A stretch of DNA of 64,000 nucleotides from Paenibacillus albiflavus (GCF_004344915.1 NZ_SKFG01000001.1:496001-560000), one strand, 5' to 3'; numbered from the stretch's first letter, positions 35,304 through 45,098 are shown. Numbers and translations are program-made. Notes: a model not told the origin generated them from the letters alone.

Positions 35304-36576
35304 AACAAAGCTCAGCCTCCCGCTTCACTTTCTCTTCATCCATTGTCAAGCATGCACGACCTCGAACGATCCACTTACCGTCAATTATGACATCAACAAC
35401 ATCATTTGCAGATGCGGAATAAACAACATGCGATACAAAATCCGTTCTTGGCAGTAGATGCGGCTGATCAATATCAATTGCGATAATGTCCGCCTTCATT
35501 CCTGCTTTCAGTTGTCCTACATCTTCAAGCCAGATAGACTGAGCACCCATATAAGTTCCCATTCGCAAAGCTTCCTTCGCAGGAACAGCTAATGGATCAC
35601 CCGATACACCTTTATGGATTAGCGCCGCAAGACGCATCTCTTCGAACATATCGAGATTATTGTTAGATGCAGGACCATCCGTACCTAAGGATACCTTGAT
35701 CCCCATTTTCAACATATCAGGAACACGTGCAACACCTGAAGCAAGCTTCAAATTACTTCCTGGGTTATGAGAGATCCGAACATCATAAGCTTTAAGTACT
35801 GCAAGCTCTTCGTCATTAAGATGAACTGCATGCGCCAATAAGGTTGGACGATTGAATACACCTAGCTTCTCCAAGTGGAATGTTGGACGCATGCCATAAT
35901 CATTCACATTCTGCTGAACTTCCTGCTCAGACTCTGACATATGCGTGTGAATCGGCAAATCAAGATCATGAGCCGCTTGAACAAGTTTTTCGATATAATC
36001 TGGCGGACATGTGTAAGGTGCATGCGGCGCGATCATTGCGGTAATGCGGCCATCCGCTTTGCCATGCCAATCTTTGGCAAATTGTTTAGCCATTTGAAGC
36101 TTCTGATCTTGAATCTCTGTAGAACATAGGCCAATAACCCCACGTGTCAAGCAACCTCTCATCCCGGATTGCTCAACTAAGGCTGCTACTGTCTCCATTT
36201 GATCGTACATATCTACAAAAGAAGTTGTTCCACCTTTTAACATTTCAACGATCGATAAAGCAGATCCCCATTTTACATCGTTAGCTGTAAATTTAGCTTC
36301 AATTGGCCACATTTTTTCTTCTAGCCATACCTTAAGAGCTAAGTCATCACCATAGCCTCTTAATAGCGACATGGCAGTATGTCCGTGTGTATTGACTAAT
36401 CCAGGCATGTAAAGCTTGTTATTACCATTTATGACTTCATCGTATATTTCAAGTGGCTCAGGAGGTTCTGATCCAATAAATTCAATTTGATTATTATTTA
36501 TAACTAAACATCCTTTGACAATTGTTTCCTGATCATCAACCGTTATAAACAGACCGTCTACAATAATTTTTTTCAT
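35284..36576 (-). CDS. mtaD: 5-methylthioadenosine/S-adenosylhomocysteine deaminase
   Basis: 430 residues, amidohydrolase superfamily. Metal ligands: NTHGHTAMS (His64/His66), later HTHMSESEQEV, HAVHLNDEEL, and the final metal Asp in SLGTDGPASNNNLDM. The sequence LLRGYGDDLALKVWLEEKMWPIEA is typical of the MtaD/SahH-deaminase group. It deaminates methylthioadenosine or S-adenosylhomocysteine to the inosine form. Methionine salvage genes lie elsewhere in the window, so the cell may have two routes for methylthioadenosine. The start ATG is preceded by GAGGAG. Confidence 0.88.
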   Translation of the reverse strand: MKKIIVDGLFITVDDQETIVKGCLVINNNQIEFIGSEPPEPLEIYDEVINGNNKLYMPGLVNTHGHTAMSLLRGYGDDLALKVWLEEKMWPIEAKFTANDVKWGSALSIVEMLKGGTTSFVDMYDQMETVAALVEQSGMRGCLTRGVIGLCSTEIQDQKLQMAKQFAKDWHGKADGRITAMIAPHAPYTCPPDYIEKLVQAAHDLDLPIHTHMSESEQEVQQNVNDYGMRPTFHLEKLGVFNRPTLLAHAVHLNDEELAVLKAYDVRISHNPGSNLKLASGVARVPDMLKMGIKVSLGTDGPASNNNLDMFEEMRLAALIHKGVSGDPLAVPAKEALRMGTYMGAQSIWLEDVGQLKAGMKADIIAIDIDQPHLLPRTDFVSHVVYSASANDVVDVIIDGKWIVRGRACLTMDEEKVKREAELCFEKLTQ

Positions 36577-36823
36577 AACTCCAACTCCTCGCTTTTATTT
36601 TGCTGTAAATATAGTATTAAACCTTTTTACAATGTACATGTTCAATAGTAGAAAATCAACATTTTGACAAAATCCCACATTGCTTTCGTATAGTTGGATA
36701 TGCTATTTTAATCAAGTGGGTTAAGATATAGATATACATAGACCTATGTTATTCGTCCTAAGTAGGACAACCAAGTGTTGGAGACACTAATCTTAAGAAA
36801 TTTTAGGAGGTTGTAGGAAGCCT

Positions 36824-37444
36824 ATGCTGTTCACCAAGAAAAATGATGTTGATTTTCTAGAGTTACTTATCAAAGCAGCCGAGAACACTTTAGAAGCAGC
36901 GAATGTATTTAGGCAAGCCATGAACGACACAAAGCCACCATCAGAAACTTTTCAAGCTGTGAAGGATTTGGAGACCAAGGGTGATGAGCTTACCAGAACG
37001 ATATTTAACGGCTTAAATAAAGTGTTCATTACGCCACTTGAGCGTGAGGATATTCTTGAGCTAGCTTCTTCACTTGATGATGTATTAGATGGTATTGAGG
37101 CTTCTTTGGCGCGGTTCGATTATTTGTCCGTAACGATAACCGATACGTACATGAAAGGTTTCGCCGAAGTTATCGTGGATTCCTGCCAACTTATTCTTGA
37201 CGCGTTTAAAGTTCTTAGCAAAAAGAAATATTTGCAGCTTACACAATTCACAGAACAAATCTCCAACCTTGAGAATGAAGGCGACAGATTAATGCGTGAA
37301 GGGATTAGAGAAATTTTCACTCATCGTAAAGATCCGTACGAAGATTTCAAACTTAAAGAAATTTACGAGCGCCTAGAACAAACAACAGACTCTTGTAAAG
37401 ACGTCGCTAACATACTCCACGGCGTCGTGCTACGCTACTCATAA
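36824..37444 (+). CDS. DUF47 (PhoU-like) accessory protein of the Pit transporter
   Basis: 206 residues, nearly all helical, with the family pattern NTLEAANVFRQAM, DLETKGDELTRTIFNGLNKVFITPLEREDILELASSLDDVLDGIEA and LENEGDRLMREGI. This is the DUF47/PhoU_div family (B. subtilis YkaA), usually encoded just before Pit and thought to modulate phosphate uptake. It starts 27 bp before pit. AGGAGG precedes the ATG. The 247-bp divergent region before it holds the dyad GTCCTA-AG-TAGGAC at 36755-36768 and a possible -35 TTGACA at 36664, but no well-spaced promoter. Confidence 0.92.
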   Translation: MLFTKKNDVDFLELLIKAAENTLEAANVFRQAMNDTKPPSETFQAVKDLETKGDELTRTIFNGLNKVFITPLEREDILELASSLDDVLDGIEASLARFDYLSVTITDTYMKGFAEVIVDSCQLILDAFKVLSKKKYLQLTQFTEQISNLENEGDRLMREGIREIFTHRKDPYEDFKLKEIYERLEQTTDSCKDVANILHGVVLRYS

Positions 37445-37470
37445 GTAGACGCGAACCTTAGGAGGAAATC

Positions 37471-38478
37471 ATGGACAACAGTTTGCTTATTATTATCATC
37501 ATCGTAGTCCTAGCCTTAGGATTTGACTTTATTAACGGGTTTCATGATACCGCGAATGCAATTGCAACATCCATATCGACAAGAGCCCTTTCACCCAAGG
37601 TAGCTGTTCTTTATGCAGCATCACTTAATTTTGTCGGGGCAGTTATGTTCTCAGGTGTTGCCAAAACAATCGGTGGTTCCATCGCAGACCCATTTGTAAT
37701 CCAAAATGGAATGTATATTATTATTGCAACTTTATTTGCAGCGATCTTCTGGAACTTGCTTACTTGGTATTTTGCCATTCCATCTTCTTCCTCTCACACT
37801 TTGATCGGTGCCCTTGCCGGTGCGGTTATTGCAGGAGCTGGGTTTGAATCTGTCAATTTTGCTGGATTTGGTAAAATTATTGCAATCTTATTATTATCGC
37901 CAATTATTGCTTTCACAGCGGGTTACATCATTATGACAATCATTAAGTACCTTGTCGTTTGGAAAGGTAATTCATCACGTACCCGGCTAAATCGAGTATT
38001 CCGACTATTTCAGATTTTCTCAGCGGGTTTACTTTCATTCTCACATGGAGGTAACGACGCACAAAAAGCGATGGGAATTATCGTGTTTGCTCTAGTCGCT
38101 GGTGGATTTCAAACTGATCTTGATGTGCCATTATGGGTTAAGCTAGCAGCTGCAACATCAATCGGCTTAGGAACCTCGATCGGCGGATGGAAAATTATCA
38201 AAACGGTTTCTTCTAAAATTATCAAAATCGAACCGATCAACGGCTTTGCTTCAGACTTAACATCGTTCGTTGTTATTCAAACTTCAACTTTCATGAATAT
38301 GCCTTTGTCCACTACTCATGTTATTACTTCTGCGATCATTGGTACAGGTAGTGTTATCAGATTCCACGAAGTTAAATGGGCAACTGTTATTCGAATGGTT
38401 GTAACATGGCTAATTACGATTCCAATATCGATGGTAGTTTCCTATCTCATCTATATGATTATGTTCGGCTGGATTTAA
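37471..38478 (+). CDS. pit: Low-affinity inorganic phosphate transporter Pit
   Basis: 335 residues, about ten transmembrane segments. The two family signature loops are present: DFINGFHDTANAIATSISTRALSP near the N-terminus and SFSHGGNDAQKAMGIIVFAL in the second half. It takes up phosphate as a metal-phosphate complex with protons. It is coupled to the DUF47 gene (26 bp apart, TAGGAGG upstream) and followed by a strong terminator. Confidence 0.95.
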   Translation: MDNSLLIIIIIVVLALGFDFINGFHDTANAIATSISTRALSPKVAVLYAASLNFVGAVMFSGVAKTIGGSIADPFVIQNGMYIIIATLFAAIFWNLLTWYFAIPSSSSHTLIGALAGAVIAGAGFESVNFAGFGKIIAILLLSPIIAFTAGYIIMTIIKYLVVWKGNSSRTRLNRVFRLFQIFSAGLLSFSHGGNDAQKAMGIIVFALVAGGFQTDLDVPLWVKLAAATSIGLGTSIGGWKIIKTVSSKIIKIEPINGFASDLTSFVVIQTSTFMNMPLSTTHVITSAIIGTGSVIRFHEVKWATVIRMVVTWLITIPISMVVSYLIYMIMFGWI

Positions 38479-38501
38479 TAAAGCTCAATATGATCTATAT
38501 C

Positions 38502-38534
38502 AAAAGACGACTTTTCAAGGAGCCGTCTTTTTTT
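38502..38534 (+). terminator. pit terminator
   Basis: AAAAGACG / CGTCTTTTTT with a 14-nt loop and a run of seven T. It lies 24 bp after the pit stop. Confidence 0.88.
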
Positions 38535-38610
38535 GTTGTTTAAATTTGTTTAAATAAAATAAACAGCTGCCCCACAAAGTTGTGGAAGCAGCCGTTAACG
38601 ATACCTCTAA

Positions 38611-39222
38611 TTATCCTAAATAATAGGCCAAGCTTTGAAGATCAGTCGTAAAATCAGCATGATGAACTCTTACATTATTTGGTACCTTAATCACTACTGG
38701 AGCAAAGTTTAAAATTGCCTCAACGCCTGCTGCGACGAATTGAGTTGCTACCTGCTGCGCAGCTGTAGAAGGTACCGTAATGATCCCGATGCGGATTTGC
38801 AGCGCCTTAATCGTTGCTTCCAGCTCTTCCATAGGCTGCACGATCAGGTTATTAATTACCTTGCCATGCTGCTCCGGAGTAGCATCAAATACGGCTACAA
38901 TCTTCATGGAATCCTTCAAGTAGGTATTGTAATTGCATAAGGCACGGCCCAAATTACCTGCTCCTACAAGCCCTACAGATAATGTCTTATCCAGCTTAAG
39001 AATTTGACGAATCTTCTCAATCAGGAATAATACATCATAGCCAATACCTTTCTTGCCAAACTCCCCGAAATAAGCTAAATCCTTGCGAATCTGTGCTGGA
39101 TTTAGGTTAAGCTTCTGACCTAAGTCTTGTGAGGAAACCGTTAGTACATTGTTCATGGCAAGCTCACTTAAGAATCTTAGATAGATTGGCAGTCTACGAA
39201 CAACTGCGTCAGATATTTTCAT
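38611..39222 (-). CDS. rex: Redox-sensing transcriptional repressor Rex
   Basis: 203 residues from ATG 39222 (MKISDAVVRRLPIYLRFLSEL); a longer in-frame start lies deep inside dinG and gives a non-Rex N-terminus. The winged helix (about 1-80) includes SSQDLGQKLNLNPAQIRKDLAYFGEFGKKGIGYDV. The NAD(H)-binding Rossmann domain has GAGNLGRALCNY. Rex leaves DNA when NADH/NAD is high. The ATG overlaps the 3' end of dinG by 14 bp, so the two are probably coupled, an unusual neighbour for rex. A matching operator lies before hbd-ackA. Confidence 0.95.
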   Translation of the reverse strand: MKISDAVVRRLPIYLRFLSELAMNNVLTVSSQDLGQKLNLNPAQIRKDLAYFGEFGKKGIGYDVLFLIEKIRQILKLDKTLSVGLVGAGNLGRALCNYNTYLKDSMKIVAVFDATPEQHGKVINNLIVQPMEELEATIKALQIRIGIITVPSTAAQQVATQFVAAGVEAILNFAPVVIKVPNNVRVHHADFTTDLQSLAYYLG

Positions 39223-42085
39223 CGACTTCAAGCAAATCCTCTCCCATCCATTGTTGAATACTAGGTACGATTTGGGAGGTATACATCGATTCAATTTTGG
39301 GACCAGGCAGTGAGTATAGAAAGTTTCTTCCATATCTGGTCTCAATTACTCTGGTATCATAAATAATCACGACACCTTTGTCACGAGATGAACGAATTAA
39401 GCGACCAAAGCCTTGCTTGAACCGAATAACCGCCTGTGGTACAGAAAATTTCATGAAAGCATTTTTATTTTGTTTCTTCAAATTGTCACATTTCGCCTCA
39501 ACGAGCGGATGGCTTGGAGGCTGGAATGGCAGTCGTACAATCGCCAGGGCGGTAAGCGCATCACCGGGAATGTCCACACCCTCCCAGAAAGAACTAGTCC
39601 CAAGTAAAACATTTGCCTTACCTTCTTGGAATAACCGAGTTAGTTTACTGCGATTGCCGCTGTCTACCCCTTGCCCAAGCACACCAATACCAAATGGCTT
39701 GAGACGATCTTTGAGTTCGCTGTGGACTTGCTTTAGCATCTTATTTGATGTAAATAAGACGAGCAATCGTCCTCTTGTCGCAAGTGCAACCTCAAATAGC
39801 GATGCGATCAATTTATCTACGAATAAAGCTTCACCTGATATGCCTTTGATGCCAGGAAAATCTCTGGGCACACATACAAGTGCTTGTTCACGATAGCGAA
39901 ACGGCGAAGGAAGCATAACGGTTCGCAGTTTAGCTTGTTCATAATTGTTCTCGGGAAATCCGAGCTGCGAGGCCGTGAATTGAAATGACTTGTCTACGGA
40001 TAAGGTAGCGGAAGTCATAACAACGCTTTCTTTTTTTTCAAAGACATATTCTTGTAGAAGTTTACTAACATCTATAGGAACGGCATTAAGCGAGATGGAG
40101 CTTTTCTTGTTATTCATACCGCCTTCTATCCAATATACAAAACTATTGTCCTTCATTTCCATAAAAATTTGTAAATTGTCACGACATTGTGCGATTTCTT
40201 TCACATACCCATTAAAATCGGTAACAAAGTCTTGCAATTCGTAATCATCTTGGTACTCCTTTAACTTGTTAAAGAGTCTTTCGAGCGCTTTGTTCATATC
40301 GCCAAGATCTTCATGTAATTGTTCATATAAATCAAATACACTCGCCCATTCCCTTGGAAGTTCATCGAACTTGAGTCGAAGAACATATTGACCTGTATCC
40401 TGCTGGGATGCATCTTTAGAGCCTGTAGAGACAAGTTCGTACATGCGATCACAAAGCATATCCCATTGTTCTCTTAAAGACATGAGCTTGGGAAACAGCA
40501 AATCAATACTCTCACACCAAGAGGCGGCTCGTTCATCTCCACCAAAATTCGCTAGTTTAGTACGAACCATAGGGAGTTGTCCATTACGTAGATCCTTAAA
40601 CAGCCATTGGATCGCTCCAACAAGTGTAAAATAATGCAGTTCTGAACCAAGGTGCTTACTTGCTACTTCTTCAAGATGATGAGACTCATCTACAATCAAA
40701 TGATTATAACCTGGCAAAATGCGGTGATCTGCTTTAATGTCAGTAAATAACATCGAATGGTTCGTAATAACCAGATCTGCCTCATTAGCAGAGTTACGAG
40801 CACGATGATAATAGCATTTGCGGAACCAAGGACATTTACGATTCAGACAAGAATCCGCATCGCTTGCGACAGAATGCCAGAAGTTAATTCCCCTGCCCGT
40901 TAAATTCAGTTCTTCATCGTCGCCGTTCTCGGTTTCGTTCAGCCATACGGTCATCTGCGAAGCTGTTATAGCATCATCACGCGAGCCATCCAAATCCAAT
41001 GCGCCTACCCTTGCTTCAAATTTACGCAAGCAGAGATAATGCCCCCTACCTTTAAATAATGCAGCTTCAAAAGGGATTGGAAAAAGTTCTCGAAGCATCG
41101 GTACATCACGTGTTCGCAATTGCTCTTGCAAGTTAATCGTATGTGTAGACACAACAATCTTATTGTTATTCTTTATGCCATAATACAAGGAAGGAATTAA
41201 GTACCCCATTGACTTGCCTGTACCGGTTCCTGCCTCAATCATCAAGTGATGACTATCGCTTAGCGCTGATTGAACTTCTTTAATCATGGTTTCCTGCGCT
41301 TCACGAACCTCGTAATGCTCCAGCTTATCCTTCATTGTGGATTTAAATGCTGCGTAAAACTCCTCGAATGAATCAGGTAGATCGCGTTCATCTTTCTCGT
41401 CCTCGCGGGTTTCATTCCAATCCTTAACTTTAAGTGCAAAGCCGCGATAATACTGATTCGTATCCGGATCCTCGCTTATATGCAGCTCACGATCTCGTCT
41501 TATCTCGCTTAAGAACCAGCCGATATCATTCCCATGCTGCTGCTCAAGGAGCAGATGCAGTCTCTGGATCGTAATCAAAGGCAATTCATCGAGTCGATTT
41601 AAACAACGGAGCAATAGCTCTGCTGTTGCTTCGGCATCGCTATCCGCCTGGTGCGGACGATCATGTTCAATCTCAAAGGACTGACTTGCAAGCGATAATT
41701 GGTAGGAATTAAGCGACGGAAATAATGTTTTAAGCAAATCAATCGTATCAAGCAGCCTGCCGCCAAACGGAAAATAACCAGCTTTGGACAACCCACGCTG
41801 CAAAAAACCAAAATCAAACGCTATATTATGAGCTACTAGCACGCAATCATGAATCCGTGGATATAGCTCAGCCATTACATCTGATACATCTGGTGCATGT
41901 TCCACCATTTCATCCGTAATGCCTGTTAGTCCTGTAATAGAAGAAGGTATACAGATCCCCGGGTTAACAAGGGATGTATACCTGTCTGTAATTGTTCGAT
42001 TGTCGATAACGACAAGACCAACTTGTATGATTGCATCGTCGGTGCTTGGACCAGTTGTTTCAAAATCGATAACTGCAAACTTCAT
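39209..42085 (-). CDS. dinG: ATP-dependent helicase DinG with N-terminal DnaQ-like exonuclease domain
   Basis: 958 residues. The exonuclease domain (about 1-170) has FAVIDFETTG, HNIAFDFGFL and HQADSDAEA, the DEDDh set. The XPD-like helicase follows: Walker A EAGTGTGKS, VDESHHLEEVA (DEAH), a late motif LLGTSSFWEGVDIPG and QGFGRLIRSSRD. Cysteines occur as GHYLCLRKF and CLNRKCPWFRKC, the C-(long)-C-x4-C-x5-C spacing of the DinG iron-sulfur cluster. It probably helps restart or repair by unwinding 5'-overhang or R-loop substrates. It follows panD and the TPR gene as part of the panBCD-dinG neighbourhood known from B. subtilis. Confidence 0.95.
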   Translation of the reverse strand: MKFAVIDFETTGPSTDDAIIQVGLVVIDNRTITDRYTSLVNPGICIPSSITGLTGITDEMVEHAPDVSDVMAELYPRIHDCVLVAHNIAFDFGFLQRGLSKAGYFPFGGRLLDTIDLLKTLFPSLNSYQLSLASQSFEIEHDRPHQADSDAEATAELLLRCLNRLDELPLITIQRLHLLLEQQHGNDIGWFLSEIRRDRELHISEDPDTNQYYRGFALKVKDWNETREDEKDERDLPDSFEEFYAAFKSTMKDKLEHYEVREAQETMIKEVQSALSDSHHLMIEAGTGTGKSMGYLIPSLYYGIKNNNKIVVSTHTINLQEQLRTRDVPMLRELFPIPFEAALFKGRGHYLCLRKFEARVGALDLDGSRDDAITASQMTVWLNETENGDDEELNLTGRGINFWHSVASDADSCLNRKCPWFRKCYYHRARNSANEADLVITNHSMLFTDIKADHRILPGYNHLIVDESHHLEEVASKHLGSELHYFTLVGAIQWLFKDLRNGQLPMVRTKLANFGGDERAASWCESIDLLFPKLMSLREQWDMLCDRMYELVSTGSKDASQQDTGQYVLRLKFDELPREWASVFDLYEQLHEDLGDMNKALERLFNKLKEYQDDYELQDFVTDFNGYVKEIAQCRDNLQIFMEMKDNSFVYWIEGGMNNKKSSISLNAVPIDVSKLLQEYVFEKKESVVMTSATLSVDKSFQFTASQLGFPENNYEQAKLRTVMLPSPFRYREQALVCVPRDFPGIKGISGEALFVDKLIASLFEVALATRGRLLVLFTSNKMLKQVHSELKDRLKPFGIGVLGQGVDSGNRSKLTRLFQEGKANVLLGTSSFWEGVDIPGDALTALAIVRLPFQPPSHPLVEAKCDNLKKQNKNAFMKFSVPQAVIRFKQGFGRLIRSSRDKGVVIIYDTRVIETRYGRNFLYSLPGPKIESMYTSQIVPSIQQWMGEDLLEVDENI

Positions 42086-42109
42086 TCCCTTTATTTCATC
42101 CCTTCACGC

Positions 42110-42142
42110 AGAAAACGAATACCGTCTCTTCAGACGGTTTCT
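42110..42142 (-). repeat. Single-hairpin relative of the double-hairpin repeat, possible terminator
   Basis: ACCGTCT-CTTC-AGACGGT (42121-42138) is a perfect 7-bp stem, framed by AGAAAACG and GTTTCT. Order and sequence match the first hairpin of the repeats at 12245, 34675 and 45099. The second hairpin is absent. It lies between the TPR gene and dinG and could also act as a terminator on the minus strand, with a weak tail (ATTCGTTTTC). Confidence 0.55.
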
Positions 42143-42190
42143 ACTGATAAGCATACCATTAACCATGAAAAGACGAAATAGGAAGTTCAA

Positions 42191-42805
42191 TTATTCATCC
42201 AAATTCATGACGGACGGGTCACAATGATAAGCCTTGGTAAAATACTCCACAGCTTTGTCCATATTGCGCTTCTCGTATTGAATACAGCCCATAACATTGT
42301 AAGAGATCGCCTTTATTTTGGCATTATCTGTCAAAGGGATTAAGAATTGAAAATGTCTCGCCGCCTCTTGATGGTCCCCTTTGCGCATATGCCCCATTGC
42401 TAAGTAAGCACGTGCAAGCATACAATCAGGGTTCCCCTTAACAACTGTTTCAAATTGGTGTATCGCTTCATCAAACATAGAGAGCTTGTAATACCCTTGT
42501 CCCCTGTCAAAATCCATCGACTGAACATTATACCCCTCATAGCTATTCGTTAGTACAGTCGTTCCTTTAGGAGGCTTAGATTTGGTTACATGTACCTGTG
42601 CTGGATCTGTTTGTGGGTTTGTCATATAGAAAATTCGAAGCTTTTCCTCAAAAGCCAGCCAATTTTCTATAAATTCATCGCTCATCGTTTTAAGTACTTG
42701 AAGCTGCTCGTCTAACTTAGTTCTTTGGGCTTTACTTGCATGAGGATATTCTTTGGACACTTCATCCAATACTTCATTCATCGTTTCAAATAAATGCTTG
42801 AACAT
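42191..42805 (-). CDS. Tetratricopeptide-repeat protein
   Basis: About 204 residues from ATG 42805 (AAGGCGGG upstream; other ATGs 2 and 7 codons earlier are weaker). The N-terminal half is charged and helical. The C-terminal half holds three TPR-like units: FDRGQGYYKLSMFDEAIHQFETVVKGNPD, LARAYLAMGHMRKGDHQEAARHFQ and YNVMGCIQYEKRNMDKAVEYFTKAYHCDP. It is probably a cytoplasmic scaffold; no partner is known to me. It lies between panD and dinG. Confidence 0.85.
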   Translation of the reverse strand: MFKHLFETMNEVLDEVSKEYPHASKAQRTKLDEQLQVLKTMSDEFIENWLAFEEKLRIFYMTNPQTDPAQVHVTKSKPPKGTTVLTNSYEGYNVQSMDFDRGQGYYKLSMFDEAIHQFETVVKGNPDCMLARAYLAMGHMRKGDHQEAARHFQFLIPLTDNAKIKAISYNVMGCIQYEKRNMDKAVEYFTKAYHCDPSVMNLDE

Positions 42806-42911
42806 ATGCATCCCGCCTTTTGACATAAGCAGATGAGTTAATGCTGCAAATGTGATTCACCAAGTACGCTTATTGTTTGTAGGCGGGATGATTTCATGCA
42901 CGTGATTCACG

Positions 42912-43295
42912 TTAGAGTACGGTAGAATGTGTTTCCATACCAATGACTTGCACCGGTTTATTGCCTTCCCCTAAGAACGCGACCTTTGGCGTATGGTTAC
43001 GTGCTTCTTCATCTGTCATTAATGCGTAGGCAATAATAATAATGGTATCGCCAACTTGTACAAGACGTGCTGCCGCTCCATTCAGACAGATTACGCCAGA
43101 TCCGCGAGGACCTGGAATAATGTAAGTTTCGAGTCTTGCTCCATTGTTATTGTTTACAATCTGCACCTTTTCGTTAGGCAGCACATCCACAAGATCAAGC
43201 AGATCCTCATCAATCGTAATGGAACCAATGTAATTCAAATTAGCTTCCGTTACTGTTGCGCGGTGAAGCTTGGATGTCATAATAGTTCTTAGCAT
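42912..43295 (-). CDS. panD: Aspartate 1-decarboxylase (pyruvoyl enzyme)
   Basis: 127 residues. The self-cleavage site is Gly24-Ser25 in [12 protein letters not shown]; Ser25 becomes the pyruvoyl cofactor. Other conserved blocks: [35 protein letters not shown]. It makes beta-alanine for pantothenate. It overlaps panC by 7 bp. In the 85 bp after it the nonamer GTGATTCAC occurs twice (42852-42860, 42902-42910). Confidence 0.97.
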   Translation of the reverse strand: MLRTIMTSKLHRATVTEANLNYIGSITIDEDLLDLVDVLPNEKVQIVNNNNGARLETYIIPGPRGSGVICLNGAAARLVQVGDTIIIIAYALMTDEEARNHTPKVAFLGEGNKPVQVIGMETHSTVL

Positions 43296-44173
43296 GTTGG
43301 CACACCTCCCAAGGAAATGATCGTATTATCAATTAAGCGTGTTTTGCCAAATTTAACAGCTAAGGCGATAATGATTAACCCGTCGCTTGCACTGCAGAGC
43401 TCATTTAAAGGCTCTAGCCTTGGGTATGACAATACCTCTACATAATCAATTTGTGCGATTGGCGATTGCTCGATATGCTTACGAACGAATGCTTGAAGAT
43501 CAATGGCCTGCACAACTTGTCCATCATGAACGAGCTGCTCTGCAGCAGCTAAGCTCTCAGACAGAACAAGTGCTTGCTCACGTTCTTCCGCACTTAAATA
43601 TACATTACGCGAGCTAAGGGCTAGCCCATCTTCTTCACGTAAAATTGGACAAGGGATAATCTGAACAGGCATATTCAGATCGACAACCATTTGATTAATG
43701 ACTGCCACTTGCTGTGCATCCTTAAGACCGAAAAACGCTTGTTTCGGTTGGACGATATGAAATAGCTTGCTAACAACAGTCGTTACACCATCAAAATGTC
43801 CAGGTCGTGAAGCGCCGCATAATGTAGTCGTTAACGTACTAACGGAAACTTTGGTTTTGGTAGGAGACGGATACATTTCCTCTACAGTAGGTAAGAATAC
43901 GACATCTACACCAGCTTGTTCAGCGATTTGAAGATCACGCGCCTCATCACGCGGATATTTATCAAAATCCTCGTTAGGACCAAATTGAATGGGATTGACA
44001 AAAATACTGAGCACAACATACGGACAAGTTTGCTTAGCCCTTGTAATTAAGGAAACATGTCCTGCATGTAAATAGCCCATTGTAGGCACTAAACCAACGG
44101 CTAGATCGTTCCGCTGCTTGCGCTCTTCCGATAAATGATTAATAAGTTCTTGAATATTGCGAATGACGATCAT
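43289..44173 (-). CDS. panC: Pantothenate synthetase
   Basis: 294 residues. Signatures: [16 protein letters not shown] (the HIGH-like motif HAGH), [19 protein letters not shown], and [14 protein letters not shown] (the KMSKS equivalent). It joins pantoate and beta-alanine using ATP. It is the second gene of panBCD, 36 bp after panB. Confidence 0.97.
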   Translation of the reverse strand: MIVIRNIQELINHLSEERKQRNDLAVGLVPTMGYLHAGHVSLITRAKQTCPYVVLSIFVNPIQFGPNEDFDKYPRDEARDLQIAEQAGVDVVFLPTVEEMYPSPTKTKVSVSTLTTTLCGASRPGHFDGVTTVVSKLFHIVQPKQAFFGLKDAQQVAVINQMVVDLNMPVQIIPCPILREEDGLALSSRNVYLSAEEREQALVLSESLAAAEQLVHDGQVVQAIDLQAFVRKHIEQSPIAQIDYVEVLSYPRLEPLNELCSASDGLIIIALAVKFGKTRLIDNTIISLGGVPTC

Positions 44174-44209
44174 GATATATAAACTCCAATCTTAGCGTTC
44201 TTTATCTAT

Positions 44210-45061
44210 TTAGTTAGATCCGTATAGCTTGCCGACTAATTCTTGATTCGCTTGGAAGCTATGCTCTGCGGCTGGGAAGCTGCGATCTTTAACCTCTTTT
44301 ACATATTGCTCAATGCCTTGTTTGATCATGCCGCCGACATTGGCATACGTTTTAACAAAGCGTTTAGGTGCAGTTTCGGGTCCATATCCCAATAGATCAT
44401 GGAATACAAGTACTTGCCCATCACAGGTAGGGCCGGCACCAATACCGATCGTTGGAATCGATAGCTGCTCGGTAATCCATGCAGCAATCTCATCAGTAAC
44501 TAGCTCAAGCACAACAGCAAATGCACCTGCCTGCTCTAATGCTTTGGCTTCATCCAATAGTTTTTGCGCTTGAACATTGGTTTTGCCTTGTACCTTAAAG
44601 CCACCGATCTGATGAATCGATTGCGGTGTTAATCCAATATGCCCCATAACCGGAATACCAGCACTTGTAATGGCTTCAACCGCTTGAACAATTTCAAGTC
44701 CGCCCTCCAATTTCAAGGCCTTGGCAAGTCCTTCTTGCATAATTCTTGCCGCGTTGCGCATAGTGGTTTCAAGTGATCCATGATAAGTCATAAACGGCAT
44801 ATCCGTTACGACGAATGTTGTATCTACAGCTCTTGTGACTGCTTTTGTATGATAAATCATATCTTCGATTGTTACTGGCAATGTCGAATCATAACCCAGC
44901 ACAACGTTACCTAATGAATCTCCAACGAGAATCACATCGATACCTGCTTCCTCAGCCAGATATGCAGAAGGATAATCATAAGCTGTAATAACGGTAATTT
45001 TCTCTCCATCCTGCTTCATCTTCTTAAGCTTTGAAGTAGTTATTGGTTTACGCTCTTGCAT
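44210..45061 (-). CDS. panB: 3-methyl-2-oxobutanoate hydroxymethyltransferase
   Basis: 283 residues from ATG 45061 (MQERKPITTSKLKKMKQDGEKI); upstream in-frame codons belong to the leader. Metal and substrate motifs: VGDSLGNVVLGYDSTLPVT, MPFMTYHGS, GHIGLTPQSIHQIGGFKVQGK, and IGIGAGPTCDGQVLVFHDLLG. It makes ketopantoate, the first step of pantothenate synthesis. The ribosome site is weak (AAAGCGGG), and double-hairpin repeat copy C ends 38 bp before the ATG, so it lies in or just before the leader. Confidence 0.96.
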   Translation of the reverse strand: MQERKPITTSKLKKMKQDGEKITVITAYDYPSAYLAEEAGIDVILVGDSLGNVVLGYDSTLPVTIEDMIYHTKAVTRAVDTTFVVTDMPFMTYHGSLETTMRNAARIMQEGLAKALKLEGGLEIVQAVEAITSAGIPVMGHIGLTPQSIHQIGGFKVQGKTNVQAQKLLDEAKALEQAGAFAVVLELVTDEIAAWITEQLSIPTIGIGAGPTCDGQVLVFHDLLGYGPETAPKRFVKTYANVGGMIKQGIEQYVKEVKDRSFPAAEHSFQANQELVGKLYGSN

Positions 45062-45098
45062 AGTCGTGTACCCGCTTTCCAATAGAATGTAAAACAAG

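Noticed and set aside
39378-39896. 172-codon plus-strand frame opposite dinG
   Set aside because: It is fully antisense to conserved helicase motifs, and the product has no family features.
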